Origin: Sva-07 sp963707515
Lineage (GTDB): Bacteria > Actinomycetota > Acidimicrobiia > Acidimicrobiales > Ilumatobacteraceae
Length of the DNA stretch: 64,000 nucleotides
NCBI GenBank assembly: GCA_963707515.1
Contig: CAVPQI010000003.1
Span: 930,001-994,000 of the forward strand
Direction: 5' to 3'
Part shown: positions 54,031 through 62,747 of the stretch, piece by piece
Layout: each line of letters starts with the position of its first letter
Numbering within the stretch: position 1 is the first letter of the stretch
Translations under genes and position numbers: made by a program
The notes under the pieces: generated by a model
Database searches by the model: none
The model's input: the letters and a program-made list of their open reading frames with translations, nothing else
Told to the model about the DNA's origin: nothing

Positions 54031-55014
54031 CGCCGCACCGGTGCAGACGGCGTGCGCCGTGAGCGTGTCGCGGAGCGGGGCGTCGGTCGCCAGGCGGTGC
54101 ATGGCGTCGCCGAGCGCGTCGAGGTCGCGATGGTCGACGAGCAGTCCGTCGACGCCGTCGTCGATCAGCGACGTCAGGTGCGGGGCCCGCCATCCGATGA
54201 CGGGCAGTCCCGACGCCAACGCCTCCGCGGCCACGGTGCCGTACGACTCGCGGTGGCTGGGGAAGACGAACGCATCGGCCGCCCGGTACATGGGGGCGAC
54301 CGACGATGGCGGGAGCTGGCCGTGCACGACGACTCGATCGGCGAGCTCCGGCCGACGGAGACGCTCGCGGACCGCGGCTTCGTAACGTGGGACGAGATCG
54401 GTCCGTCCGACGAGGTGCAGCGTCGCCGCATCGGCGGGCAGCGAAGCGAACGCGTCGAGCAGGTCGACGATGCCCTTGTTCGGCAGCCAGTTGGAGACGG
54501 TGAGCAGACCGACCTGCCGGTCGCCTCGCAGCGGGGCGCAGGCGGTGACCGGCGGGAGGTCACAGCCCGGCCGCACGAGCGTGATCCGCGACCGCTCGAT
54601 GCCGACCGCTTCGAGGTCGGCCGCCACGGCGGCGCTCGACGCCAGGAGCAGGTCGCACGATCGATACGTCGAGACGTCGAGTGGGCGCTGCACGAGTTGC
54701 CGCGCCCGCGAGCCATCCGTGCCACCGGGACGTTGGTGCAACAGGGCGACCGTCGGCGTCCGGCTCGCCCGCCGGACGGCGATCGGCACCTTCCAGGCGT
54801 CCAAGCTGTCGATCACCACGACGTCGGCCGTCGGCACCCGCCACGCAGACGGGGCGACGAGGCGCATCGTGCACCCGAACTCGGGCGCCGCCTCGATCAG
54901 CCGGGCGTTGTAGCGATGTCCGCCGGAGACGGTCGAGCCGGGAGGGCGAACGACGAGGGCGACGGTCGTCGGACGGGCGCGCCGGACGTCAGTGGGGCGG
55001 TCCGGAGTAGCCAC
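53968..55014 (-). CDS. GT4-family (group 1) glycosyltransferase of the pterin cluster
   Basis: 348 residues, GT-B fold. N-terminal VALVVRPPGSTVSGGHRYNARL, mid LLTVSNWLPNKGIVDLLDAFASL near residue 165 and the C-terminal donor motif FVFPSHRESYGTVAAEALASGLPVIGW (E-x7-E) near 246-272. Overlaps PTPS by 26 bp, so the genes form one operon. Given the neighbours, it may glycosylate a pterin, as the cyanobacterial BH4 glucosyltransferase does; this is inference. Confidence 0.8.
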   Translation of the reverse strand: MATPDRPTDVRRARPTTVALVVRPPGSTVSGGHRYNARLIEAAPEFGCTMRLVAPSAWRVPTADVVVIDSLDAWKVPIAVRRASRTPTVALLHQRPGGTDGSRARQLVQRPLDVSTYRSCDLLLASSAAVAADLEAVGIERSRITLVRPGCDLPPVTACAPLRGDRQVGLLTVSNWLPNKGIVDLLDAFASLPADAATLHLVGRTDLVPRYEAAVRERLRRPELADRVVVHGQLPPSSVAPMYRAADAFVFPSHRESYGTVAAEALASGLPVIGWRAPHLTSLIDDGVDGLLVDHRDLDALGDAMHRLATDAPLRDTLTAHAVCTGAALPTWSDTVREFFAAVSGLIA

Positions 55015-55366
55015 CGAAGGCGACCGGGTTCTCGTACACCCGCACGTGGATGTTGTCGACGCCGGAACCTGCGAGCCCCGTGGCGAACTGCTCGTGCGAC
55101 CAGCGGGCGAACACTTCGACGGTCACCGCCTCGCAGTCGTCGGGTCGGATCATCTCGAGGTCCTTGCCGCTGACGGTGCTGACGATGCTGTCGAGGATCT
55201 CGTCGAGGATGTCGAGATCGCAGACCATCCCGCGGGCATCGAGGGTCTCGCGGTCGAGGACGATCTCGAGTCGGTAGTCGTGAGAGTGGAGTGTGCCCTC
55301 GGGCCCGTCCATGCCGGGCATGATGTGCAGGGCGACGAATTCGGTGGCGGTGCCGACGTGATACAT
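54989..55366 (-). CDS. 6-pyruvoyl/6-carboxy-tetrahydropterin synthase homologue with Glu in place of catalytic Cys
   Basis: 125 residues, T-fold. Zinc histidines: H14 (TEFVALHIMPG) and H27/H29 (LHSHDY). At the position of the QueD catalytic Cys (four before the first His) there is E23 (PEGTLHSHD), the exchange known in PTPS-III enzymes, which make 6-hydroxymethylpterin. GMVCDLDILDEIL, TVEVFARW and the substrate-anchoring Glu in VRVYENP are kept. Encoded between a Zn-dehydrogenase (4-bp gap) and a GT4 gene. Confidence 0.82.
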   Translation of the reverse strand: MYHVGTATEFVALHIMPGMDGPEGTLHSHDYRLEIVLDRETLDARGMVCDLDILDEILDSIVSTVSGKDLEMIRPDDCEAVTVEVFARWSHEQFATGLAGSGVDNIHVRVYENPVAFGGYSGPPH

Positions 55367-55370
55367 GGCC

Positions 55371-56372
55371 TCACCGGTATCCGAAGGCGACGTGCATCAC
55401 ACCTGGTGCACCGGCATCGAGCAGCCGGTACCCGTCGGCGGGTGACTCGAATGGCACGACGTGCGTCGCCAGTTCGGCCAGCGGCAGGTCGGCGGCGAGG
55501 TCGCGGGCGTGGAGGATCCGGCGTCGGGGCGTCCATCGCCCGGACGCTGCCGCGGGGATCGTCGACACCTGGCTACTGCGGATCGTCAGGCGTCGGCGGT
55601 GGAAGCTCCCCCCGAGCGGCAGGGTCACCGGGTTCGTGCCGTACCACGATGCCACCAGCACCGTGCCCTCGTGACTGACGAGGTCGAGCAGCGGCGCCAA
55701 GGCGGCGGCGTTGCCGGAGCACTCGACCGCCAACGGCACCTTGTCATCGATCACCTCGGCGACGTCGTCCGGTGCGACCGCGCGGATGCCGACGCGTGCC
55801 GCGATGTCGCGGCGCCACGGTTGCGGTTCGGCGGCGACCACGTCGGCGCCGGCGCGTTGGAGGAGCAGGCTGACCAGGGTGCCGAGCACACCGAGGCCCG
55901 ACACGGCGACCGTCTCACCGAACACGGCCCCGCAATCCAAGGTGACCTGCAGTGCGGTTTCGACGTAGGGGAGGAGGACCGCCGCACGGGGATCGAGTCC
56001 GTCGATCGGCACGAGGTCGGCGGGCGCGGCATCGAATCGGGTCTGGTGAGGATGGAAGGCGAAGACCTGGTCGCCGATCGACACATCGTCGACCTGGTCG
56101 CCGACCGCCTCCACCTCGCCGACCGAGCTGTACCCGTACCGGAACGGATAGTCGAACGAGCCGCCGAGCGCGCCGATCGACTCGTCGATCGCGAGGTCGG
56201 CAGGAAGATGGCCGCGAAAGGCGAGCAACTCGGTGCCGGCGCTGATGCCCGAGCAACGCGTCGCCACCCTCACCTCGTCCGCGGCGAGGGTGGGCAGTTC
56301 GACCGGCCGCACGTCGACAGCGCCGGGCGCGGTGAACCAGAGCGCTCGTTCCACGACCCCAATCTCCCCCAT
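55371..56372 (-). CDS. Zinc-binding MDR dehydrogenase of the pterin cluster
   Basis: 333 residues. N-terminal GroES-like domain with ATRCSGISAGTELLAFRGHLP (a Cys-x-Gly-x-Ser form), YGYSSVGEVEAVGDQVDDVSIGDQVFAF, and a Rossmann domain GETVAVSGLGVLGTLVSLLLQRAGADVVAAEPQPWRR near residue 150-186. Lacks the structural four-Cys lobe. Probably reduces or oxidises a side-chain of the cluster's product. First gene of the minus-strand operon, 45 bp from the divergent RibA-RibD gene. Confidence 0.8.
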   Translation of the reverse strand: MGEIGVVERALWFTAPGAVDVRPVELPTLAADEVRVATRCSGISAGTELLAFRGHLPADLAIDESIGALGGSFDYPFRYGYSSVGEVEAVGDQVDDVSIGDQVFAFHPHQTRFDAAPADLVPIDGLDPRAAVLLPYVETALQVTLDCGAVFGETVAVSGLGVLGTLVSLLLQRAGADVVAAEPQPWRRDIAARVGIRAVAPDDVAEVIDDKVPLAVECSGNAAALAPLLDLVSHEGTVLVASWYGTNPVTLPLGGSFHRRRLTIRSSQVSTIPAAASGRWTPRRRILHARDLAADLPLAELATHVVPFESPADGYRLLDAGAPGVMHVAFGYR

Positions 56373-56416
56373 CGGGGGTTGACTAAACCGTCGGACGCTG
56401 GGGTAGTGCGAGGCCC

Positions 56417-57748
56417 ATGTCGATTGCTGAGATCCCGACCGGAGTCATCGTCTCGCTCCCGACGCCGTATGGTCGCTTCGACGTGCACGCGTTCGAACGA
56501 CCGTCGGGCCACGTCTACCTGGCGCTGGTCTATGGCGACGTGGACGGTGGCGACGACGTACTGGTGCGTGTCCATTCCGAATGCCTGACAGGCGATGCGC
56601 TGGGGTCGCTGCGTTGCGACTGCGGAGTGCAGCTCCGCGAGGCGATGCGCACGATCGTCGCCGAGCGCCGCGGCATGCTCGTCTACGCCACCGGCCATGA
56701 AGGCCGCGGGATCGGGCTGATGAACAAGCTGCGGGCGTACGTCGAGCAGGAACAAGGCGCCGACACCGTCGATGCCAATCACCTCCTGGGACTCCCCGCC
56801 GACGCCCGCGACTACGGCGACGCGGCGGCGGTGATCACCTCGCTCGGTGTGCGGTCGGTCCGGCTGTTGACCAACAACCCGGCAAAGGCGGTCGGGCTTC
56901 GTGAGTACGGCGTCGACGTCAGCGAGATCGTCGCCCTGCAGACCACCGCCCATCATCGCAACGCCGCCTACCTCGCCACCAAGGCGGCGCGCATGGGGCA
57001 CGTCATCGACGACGTGCCCGGCGATCAGGTGACGTCGACCAGCCACGTCGACCCGGCGGTGCTGATCGGCGATGTCGTTCCCCGTTCTGACCGGCCGGCG
57101 GTGGTCGTCAAGCTCGCCCAGACGCTCGACGGACGAATCGCCACCCACGAGGGTGACTCGAAATGGATCAGCGGCGAACCCGAGCGCGCCGTGAGCCACG
57201 CCCTGCGATCGGTGTGTGATGCCGTCATCGTCGGCGCCGATACCGTCCGCTGTGACGATCCCCAGTTGACGGTCCGGGCTGTCGCCGGCGCCTCGCCAAC
57301 GAGGGTCGTGTTCGACAGTCGACTCCGCGCTCCGCTCACCTCGCGGCTGTTCAACGACGACGGATCGACACTCGTCGTCACCACGGCGGCGAGCGACGGG
57401 GCGCGCCGCGCCCAGTTGCGCGAGGCCGGCGTAGCCGTGGAGATCGTCGACGCCGTCGACGGCAGGGTCGACCTGGGAGCAGCGCTGGCCCGCCTGCGCG
57501 CCCTGGGCATGGACGTCGTGTTGGTCGAAGGGGGAGCGTCGTTGGCGACGGCCCTGTTCGCTGCCGGAGCGGTGGACCGCTTGATCGTCTCGACGGCGCC
57601 GATCGTGATCGGTGCAGGCATCAACGCGGTCGGCGACCTCGGCGTCGCCAAGATCGCCGACGGCATCCGCCTCGAGAACTGTGTGGTCACCAAGGTCGGC
57701 GACGACGTCATCACCGCCGGCGATGTGGTGCGGCCTGGTGAGCGATGA
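56417..57748 (+). CDS. GTP cyclohydrolase II fused to a RibD-type reductase domain
   Basis: 443 residues. Residues about 1-200 are GCHII: VHSECLTGDALGSLRCDCGVQL with the three zinc Cys, GHEGRGIGLMNKLRAYVEQEQGADTVDANHLLG and VRLLTNNPAKAVGL. Residues about 229-440 are a RibD_C/DHFR-like reductase: VKLAQTLDGRIATHEGDSKWISG, IVGADTVRCDDPQLTVR and VLVEGGASLATALFAAG. The RibD deaminase domain is absent. A weak promoter (TTGACT at 56379) precedes it. Coupled to the CinA-like gene by ATGA. Confidence 0.88.
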   Translation: MSIAEIPTGVIVSLPTPYGRFDVHAFERPSGHVYLALVYGDVDGGDDVLVRVHSECLTGDALGSLRCDCGVQLREAMRTIVAERRGMLVYATGHEGRGIGLMNKLRAYVEQEQGADTVDANHLLGLPADARDYGDAAAVITSLGVRSVRLLTNNPAKAVGLREYGVDVSEIVALQTTAHHRNAAYLATKAARMGHVIDDVPGDQVTSTSHVDPAVLIGDVVPRSDRPAVVVKLAQTLDGRIATHEGDSKWISGEPERAVSHALRSVCDAVIVGADTVRCDDPQLTVRAVAGASPTRVVFDSRLRAPLTSRLFNDDGSTLVVTTAASDGARRAQLREAGVAVEIVDAVDGRVDLGAALARLRALGMDVVLVEGGASLATALFAAGAVDRLIVSTAPIVIGAGINAVGDLGVAKIADGIRLENCVVTKVGDDVITAGDVVRPGER

Positions 57749-58089
57749 CCGCCGGTGCGACCGACGACACCGATCGGGCGGTGGCGCGTCTCGGTGAGCT
57801 GCTCAGTCGCCAGGGGAGGACGATCGGGATCGCGGAATCCCTGACGGGCGGTCTCCTCGTCCAGGCGCTGGCACGCCAGCAGGGCTCAGGTGACTGGCTG
57901 CGGGGCGGGGTCGTCGCCTATCAGCGGTCGGTCAAGCACGGCACCGTCTGGCTGGGCGTCGACGTTGGCGGCGGGCCGGAGACCGAACTCCTCGACCTCG
58001 ACCTCGACGAGCCGACCGAGATCTGTCGTGCCGCCGTCGACGCGGCGATCGGATTGGCGTTGCGGGCGCTCGATCAGTCGGACGCCTGA
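57745..58089 (+). CDS. CinA C-terminal (PncC-like) protein with an internal deletion
   Basis: 114 residues against about 160 for the family. The start IGIAESLTGGLLVQALARQQGSGDWLRGGVVAYQRSVKH is good, but it then joins directly to GTVWLGVDVG, the family's late strand. The middle block, which normally carries the TGxAGP loop of the nicotinamide-nucleotide amidohydrolase active site, is missing. The frame stays open. Catalytic function is doubtful; a genuine deletion or an assembly collapse are both possible. Confidence 0.65.
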   Translation: MTAGATDDTDRAVARLGELLSRQGRTIGIAESLTGGLLVQALARQQGSGDWLRGGVVAYQRSVKHGTVWLGVDVGGGPETELLDLDLDEPTEICRAAVDAAIGLALRALDQSDA

Positions 58090-58613
58090 CGCCAGCTCGC
58101 CCGATGACGGCGGTACGCCCAGGCACCGCCGACGACGAGCAGCACGCCGCTGGCGAGGAAGCCGAGGTCCCATGGCGTCGGGTCGGCGACGTCGTCGCGC
58201 ACGTGATGGATGGTCAGCAGGTGGTGGTTGACGATTCCTTCCACGAGGTTGAATCCACCCCAACCGATCAGGACGAGGCCGAGCACGGCGATCAGATCGG
58301 GAGCACGACTGCCTCGGCGCCATTGCTGGAACGCCATCCACGTGCCCACGGCGACGAACACCCAGGTCGCGGCGTGGAACAAGCCGTCCGCCAGCGTGTT
58401 CGCCTCCAACCCGGCGATGGTGCCCGACGGGTGGTCGCCGGTGGCGGTGAGCATGTGGTGCCACTGCAGGATCTGGTGGAGGACGATCCCGTCGACGAAT
58501 CCTCCGAGTCCGATGCCGAGCAGGACGCAGGCGATCATGGTCCGCCGGATGTCACTTCGGGCGCCCGGCTCGCTCGACGCAACGAGCTCCTGGTCGGTCA
58601 GTGAGCGTGCCAT
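58074..58613 (-). CDS. DUF2243 membrane protein
   Basis: 179 residues, four to five membrane helices. Conserved histidine-rich blocks: GFVDGIVLHQILQWHHMLT near residue 38, GLFHAATWVFVAVG near 77 and GGFNLVEGIVNHHLLTIHHVRD near 118. These fit DUF2243; function unknown, possibly metal- or haem-binding. Overlaps the CinA-like 3' end by 16 bp. Confidence 0.85.
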   Translation of the reverse strand: MARSLTDQELVASSEPGARSDIRRTMIACVLLGIGLGGFVDGIVLHQILQWHHMLTATGDHPSGTIAGLEANTLADGLFHAATWVFVAVGTWMAFQQWRRGSRAPDLIAVLGLVLIGWGGFNLVEGIVNHHLLTIHHVRDDVADPTPWDLGFLASGVLLVVGGAWAYRRHRASWRQASD

Positions 58614-58780
58614 GTGGTCTCCTCCGTCACCGGTGTCGAGGGCGCTGATACGGCTTCACCCGGGCGTTACCCCGTTGGCGGTTGGATACACGGCGCAGGG
58701 GGTAGCGGGCACGAGACCGTGGCGAACCGAGCGATGCCTCGTGCGCCCGGCTGACGACCCTTCGACGATTGGAGCTGAGA

Positions 58781-59974
58781 GTGCGTGCAGCGGTATGGCA
58801 TGGGCGACGTGACGTCCGAGTCGAGAACGTTCCCGATCCCGCCATCGTCGAGCCGACGGATGCGATCGTCCGAGTGACGTCCAGCGGTCTGTGCGGCTCC
58901 GACCTCCACCTCTACGAGGTGCTCGCGCCATTCATGACGCCGGGTGACATCCTCGGTCACGAGCCGATGGGCGTCGTCGAGGCGGTCGGTTCGGCCGTCG
59001 ACGACCTGGCCGTCGGCGACCGCGTGGTCGTGCCGTTCAACATCGCCTGCGGTCACTGCTTCGATGTGCGGACAGGGTCTGCAATCGCAGTGCGAGACCA
59101 CCCAGGTGCGCGACCAGGGATGCGGGGCGGCGCTGTTCGGCTACACCAAGCTCTACGGGCAGGTCCCCGGTGGGCAAGCCGAGTTGTTGCGTGTTCCCCA
59201 CGCCGACTACGGCCCGATCAAGGTCCCCGACGGCCCGGCCGACGACCGGTTCCTGTTCCTGTCCGATGTCCTGCCGACGGCATGGCAAGCCGTCCAGTAC
59301 GCCGACGTGGCTCCCGGTGGCTCCCTGGCGGTGCTCGGCCTGGGGCCGATCGGCGACGATGGCGTGCCGCGTGGCGCGCCACCTCGGTGTCGAGAACGTG
59401 ATCGGCATCGACCTGGTTCCCGAGCGACTGGCCCGGGCGGCATCCGACGGCGTCGACACGTTGGACTGGACGAGCTTCGACACGACCGACGAGATCGTCG
59501 ATGCGGTTCGCTCACGCACCGGCGGACGGGGGCCCGACGCCGTCATCGACGCCGTCGGGATGGAAGCGCACGGATCGCCCGATCGCCAAGGCCGGGCACA
59601 CGGCGACCGCGCTGCTTCCCGACTCGATCGCCGAGAAGCTGATGCGCAAGGCCGGCACCGATCGCCTCGCTGCGTTGCATCTCGCCGTCGACCTCGTGCG
59701 GCGTGGCGGCACCATCTCGATCGTCGGCGTGTACGGCGCGATGACCGACCCGATGCCGATGATGACGATGTTCGACAAGCAGATCCAGCTCCGGATGGGC
59801 CAGGCCAACGTCCGCCGCTGGGTCGACGACATCGTGCCGTTGCTCGCCGACGACGACCCGCTCGGCGTCGACACGTTCGCCACGCATCACGTGCCCCTCG
59901 CCGATGCGCCCGAGGCGTATCAGATGTTCCAGGACAAGTCCGACGGCGCGATCAAGATCGTCTTCAACCCCTGA
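58781..59974 (+). CDS. Zinc-dependent MDR dehydrogenase (glutathione-independent FdhA-like), frameshifted
   Basis: About 395 residues, GTG start. VRVENVPDPAIVEPTDAIVRVTSSGLCGSDLHLYE, GHEPMGVVEAVGSAVDDLAVGDRVVVPF, the structural Cys lobe ACGHCF..CGQGLQSQC, the Rossmann segment LAVLGLGPIG and FDKQIQLRMGQANVRRWVDDIVPLL near the end. The form resembles threonine- or formaldehyde-dehydrogenase-like enzymes that carry tightly bound NAD. Frame changes near 59070, 59357 and 59570; homology continuous. Confidence 0.8.
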
Positions 59975-59992
59975 TCCCTGACCCGATCCGGG

Positions 59993-60808
59993 TCAGCGGA
60001 AGAGGTAGACCAAGGCGACGGCGAAGCCGAAGACGATGACGAACCGGCGCATCTGCTTCGAGGGGATGACCCGCGCTGCACGTCCGCCGAGGTTGCCGCC
60101 GAGCAAGGCCGCCGGGATCATCACCAGGGCGATCGACCAGACGACCTCACCGGAGAATGCGAGGAACCCGGCAGCGGCGATGTTGGCCATGAACGCCAAC
60201 GCCAGCTTGACCGCGTTGAGTTGGCTGAACGGGCGGTCGGAGAACAGGCCGAGCACGGCGATCAACATGATCCCGAGGCCCGCGCCGAAGTAACCGCCGT
60301 ACACCGCGGCGAGGAAGATCGACCCGATCTGCAGGACCGGATGTTCCTGGTGCTCCTGGCCCGGCCGCTGGATCCAGCCGCGGATGCGGTCCTGGACGGC
60401 CATCAGGATCACCGAGGCGAGGATGAGGTACGGCACGATCGCCCGGAACGCCGACTCGCTGGTGAACACGAGCAAGACCGAGCCCAACAGGCCACCGATG
60501 AACGCGGTCACCAGCTGCGGTCGGATCTCCTTGCTCAGCCCGGCGAGATCGCTGCGCTGCGCCGAGACGCCGCCCAGGTAGCCCGGAAGCAGCGCCACCG
60601 TGTTCGTGGCGTTCGCCCGCACCGCCGGAATTCCGATGGCGGTCAGCACGGGGAAGGTGATCAGTGTGCCGCCGCCGGCGACGGCGTTGACGAGCCCGCC
60701 GCCGACCGCGGCGGCCGCGACGGCGACATGGTCCCAGAAGGTCAGTGAAATGCTCAGGGCGTTCTCGGTGTGGGTGGGGGGGGTGTGTGGAGATCGCCGC
60801 TCCGACAT
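59993..60808 (-). CDS. TauE/SafE sulfite-exporter-family membrane protein
   Basis: 271 residues, about eight helices. The N-terminal repeat FVNAVAGGGTLITFPVLTAIGIPAVRANATNTVAL and its second-half counterpart GGYFGAGLGIMLIAVLGLF...LNAVKLALAFMANIAAA are typical. Exports small sulfur-containing anions; substrate unknown. A G/C homopolymer run (60776-60783) codes for its N-terminal PHTPPTHT, so the start is less sure. Confidence 0.85.
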   Translation of the reverse strand: MSERRSPHTPPTHTENALSISLTFWDHVAVAAAAVGGGLVNAVAGGGTLITFPVLTAIGIPAVRANATNTVALLPGYLGGVSAQRSDLAGLSKEIRPQLVTAFIGGLLGSVLLVFTSESAFRAIVPYLILASVILMAVQDRIRGWIQRPGQEHQEHPVLQIGSIFLAAVYGGYFGAGLGIMLIAVLGLFSDRPFSQLNAVKLALAFMANIAAAGFLAFSGEVVWSIALVMIPAALLGGNLGGRAARVIPSKQMRRFVIVFGFAVALVYLFR

Positions 60809-60935
60809 GGCGTCGTGACGCTGCCGAGATGGGGGTGTCGGGGTGGGGCTGTCGGGGAGCGGGCGAGACGAGTGTAGCGATGACCGTCGTCGCGGTTCAT
60901 GTGACGGACACGGCCGTGGCGGGTACGCCCGAGGC

Positions 60936-61490
60936 ATGACGCAGACACTGACCAACAAGAAGATCGCCTTCCTCGTGGCCAACGAAGGCGTCGAACAGAT
61001 CGAGCTCACGGATCCGTGGGATGCCGTCAAGGGTGCCGGCGGGCAGCCGGTGCTGGTGTCACTCGAGGCGGGCACGGTGCAGGCCTTCAACCACCTCGAC
61101 AAGGCCGACACGTTCGAAGCCGAGGTCGCCGCCGCCGATGCCGCGGTCGACGACTACGACGCCTTGGTGCTGCCCGGCGGGGTGGCGAATCCCGACGAGC
61201 TCCGGACCGACGACGACGCGGTGCGGTTCGTACGCGGGTTCTTCGACGCCGGCAAGCCGGTCGCCGTCATCTGCCACGCACCGTGGACGCTGGTCGAGGC
61301 GGGTGTCGTCGGCGACCGGACGTTGACCAGCTGGCCCAGCGTGCGCACCGACATCGAGAACGCCGGGGGAACCTGGCGCGACGACGAGGTGGTCGTGTGC
61401 GAGAACGGCCCGAACACCTTGATCTCGAGCCGTCAGCCTGACGATCTGCCCGCGTTCACGCGGACGATGATCGAGCGCTTCGCCGACTGA
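60936..61490 (+). CDS. PfpI/DJ-1 family protein
   Basis: 184 residues. Class I glutamine-amidotransferase-like fold. Catalytic Cys in VAVICHAPWTLVEAG near residue 110, Glu in VANEGVEQIELTDP near 18 and LVLPGGVANPDELRTD near 75. General stress, glyoxalase or deglycase-like roles have been reported for the family. Confidence 0.88.
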   Translation: MTQTLTNKKIAFLVANEGVEQIELTDPWDAVKGAGGQPVLVSLEAGTVQAFNHLDKADTFEAEVAAADAAVDDYDALVLPGGVANPDELRTDDDAVRFVRGFFDAGKPVAVICHAPWTLVEAGVVGDRTLTSWPSVRTDIENAGGTWRDDEVVVCENGPNTLISSRQPDDLPAFTRTMIERFAD

Positions 61491-61503
61491 GACGACGGGG
61501 ATG

Positions 61504-62235
61504 TCAGGAGAGGTCGAGCTCGCCGTCGCGCACGAGCTGCGAGACGTCGCGGATGGCGAGGCCCCGCTGGCGGGCGTAGCGCCGCATCCGTTCGAAGGCG
61601 TCCTCGAACGACAGGCCGTATCGGCCGACCAGCACACCCTTCGCCTGCTCGATGACGATGCGCCCGTCGAGCGCCGTCTGCAGCTGCGTCGCCAGTTGGC
61701 TGGCGTCCTCGTGCGCCCGGATGGTCACGAGGTAGGACACCGCGACCTCGGCGAGCATGTCGGCCGTGCGCAGGCCGACCTCGCTGAGCGCCAGCGGCCC
61801 GGTGGTGATGATGTCGATCGAACCGATCGGAAGGTTGGCCCGTCCACCGATCGGCAACCCGTGGATGCCGACCGCGCCGAGTTCGAGCGCCCGCGGCGCG
61901 AAGTTCGGATACTGGTCGAGCGCCGCACGGAGATCCGGCACGAGCACGTGGCTGGCGGTGCGGATGCTCTCGGTGCACGGACCCTCGGCGAGCTCGGCTT
62001 CGAGGTGCTCGATCGACCGGGCCAGCTCGGTGCTCGCCGTCGCCACGACGAGTGACCCCTCCTCGAGGAGCAGCACACCGACACCTTCGACACCGAGCAG
62101 CATCGTGGTGTAGTCGGCCAGCGCTTCGAAGACCTCGGCGACACTGGCGCGGTCGGCGAGCGTGCGGGCGAACTCGGTCAGCGTGCGCGCCACGTCGAGT
62201 GCTGCATCGCCGCGCCAGGTCACATCGGAGTCCAT
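61504..62235 (-). CDS. GAF-ANTAR domain RNA-binding antiterminator candidate
   Basis: 243 residues. GAF domain near residues 20-165 and a C-terminal ANTAR domain (ATQLQTALDGRIVIEQAKGVLVGRYGLSFEDAFERMRRYARQRGLAIRDVSQLV). ANTAR proteins bind dual hexanucleotide-loop hairpins in nascent RNA. An RNA target within the window was not found. STAS gene lies 22 bp upstream. Confidence 0.9.
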   Translation of the reverse strand: MDSDVTWRGDAALDVARTLTEFARTLADRASVAEVFEALADYTTMLLGVEGVGVLLLEEGSLVVATASTELARSIEHLEAELAEGPCTESIRTASHVLVPDLRAALDQYPNFAPRALELGAVGIHGLPIGGRANLPIGSIDIITTGPLALSEVGLRTADMLAEVAVSYLVTIRAHEDASQLATQLQTALDGRIVIEQAKGVLVGRYGLSFEDAFERMRRYARQRGLAIRDVSQLVRDGELDLS

Positions 62236-62257
62236 GAGCTGCCGACGATGGTAGTGC

Positions 62258-62656
62258 TCAGGGGTCGACGAGGTGGCCCGTCTGGCGCAGATAGCTGCCG
62301 GCGATGGTGAGCACCCGCTGCACCATCCGTCCGGGTTCGTGCAGGGTGAGGCGTTGGCCGGTCGCTGCCAGTTGCTGCGCCAGGTCGTGCAACATGCGCA
62401 CTCCCGCGCTGTCGATGAAGCGCAGCCAGGTCAGGTCGACGACGAGCTCGCCGGTCGGCGTCGACGTCGGGCCGAACTCGTCGAGCAGACGGCTGCGGAT
62501 GATCTCCACCGAGTAGGTGCACAGGTCACCGTCGAGGCAGACGTACCCGGGAAGCACCCAGGCACTGAGCAACGGCTCGGCGGTCGGGTGGGGCGAGCGC
62601 CGCACGGTGTACATCAAACGTGGCAGCGCCACGTCTCGGGGTCGACGGTCTTCCAT
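62258..62656 (-). CDS. STAS-domain anti-anti-sigma factor-like protein
   Basis: 132 residues. The phosphorylatable Ser sits in LVVDLTWLRFIDSAGVRMLHDL near residue 82, within the SpoIIAA-like fold. Partner anti-sigma kinase not seen in this window. Likely cotranscribed with the GAF-ANTAR gene, suggesting a joint stress-signalling unit. Confidence 0.88.
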   Translation of the reverse strand: MEDRRPRDVALPRLMYTVRRSPHPTAEPLLSAWVLPGYVCLDGDLCTYSVEIIRSRLLDEFGPTSTPTGELVVDLTWLRFIDSAGVRMLHDLAQQLAATGQRLTLHEPGRMVQRVLTIAGSYLRQTGHLVDP

Positions 62657-62747
62657 GGTGTACGCCTCTCAGTCGCTGGGGCGTCACCAGGGTCCGGGGC
62701 GACATCAATTCGCCGGTGAGCATAGTCACCGCCGGCGCCATTGTGCG

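Noticed and set aside
60771..60790. G-rich run as a G-quadruplex regulator
   Set aside because: It lies within the start of the TauE-like coding region and consists of one long homopolymer with few separate G-tracts; sequencing ambiguity is more likely.
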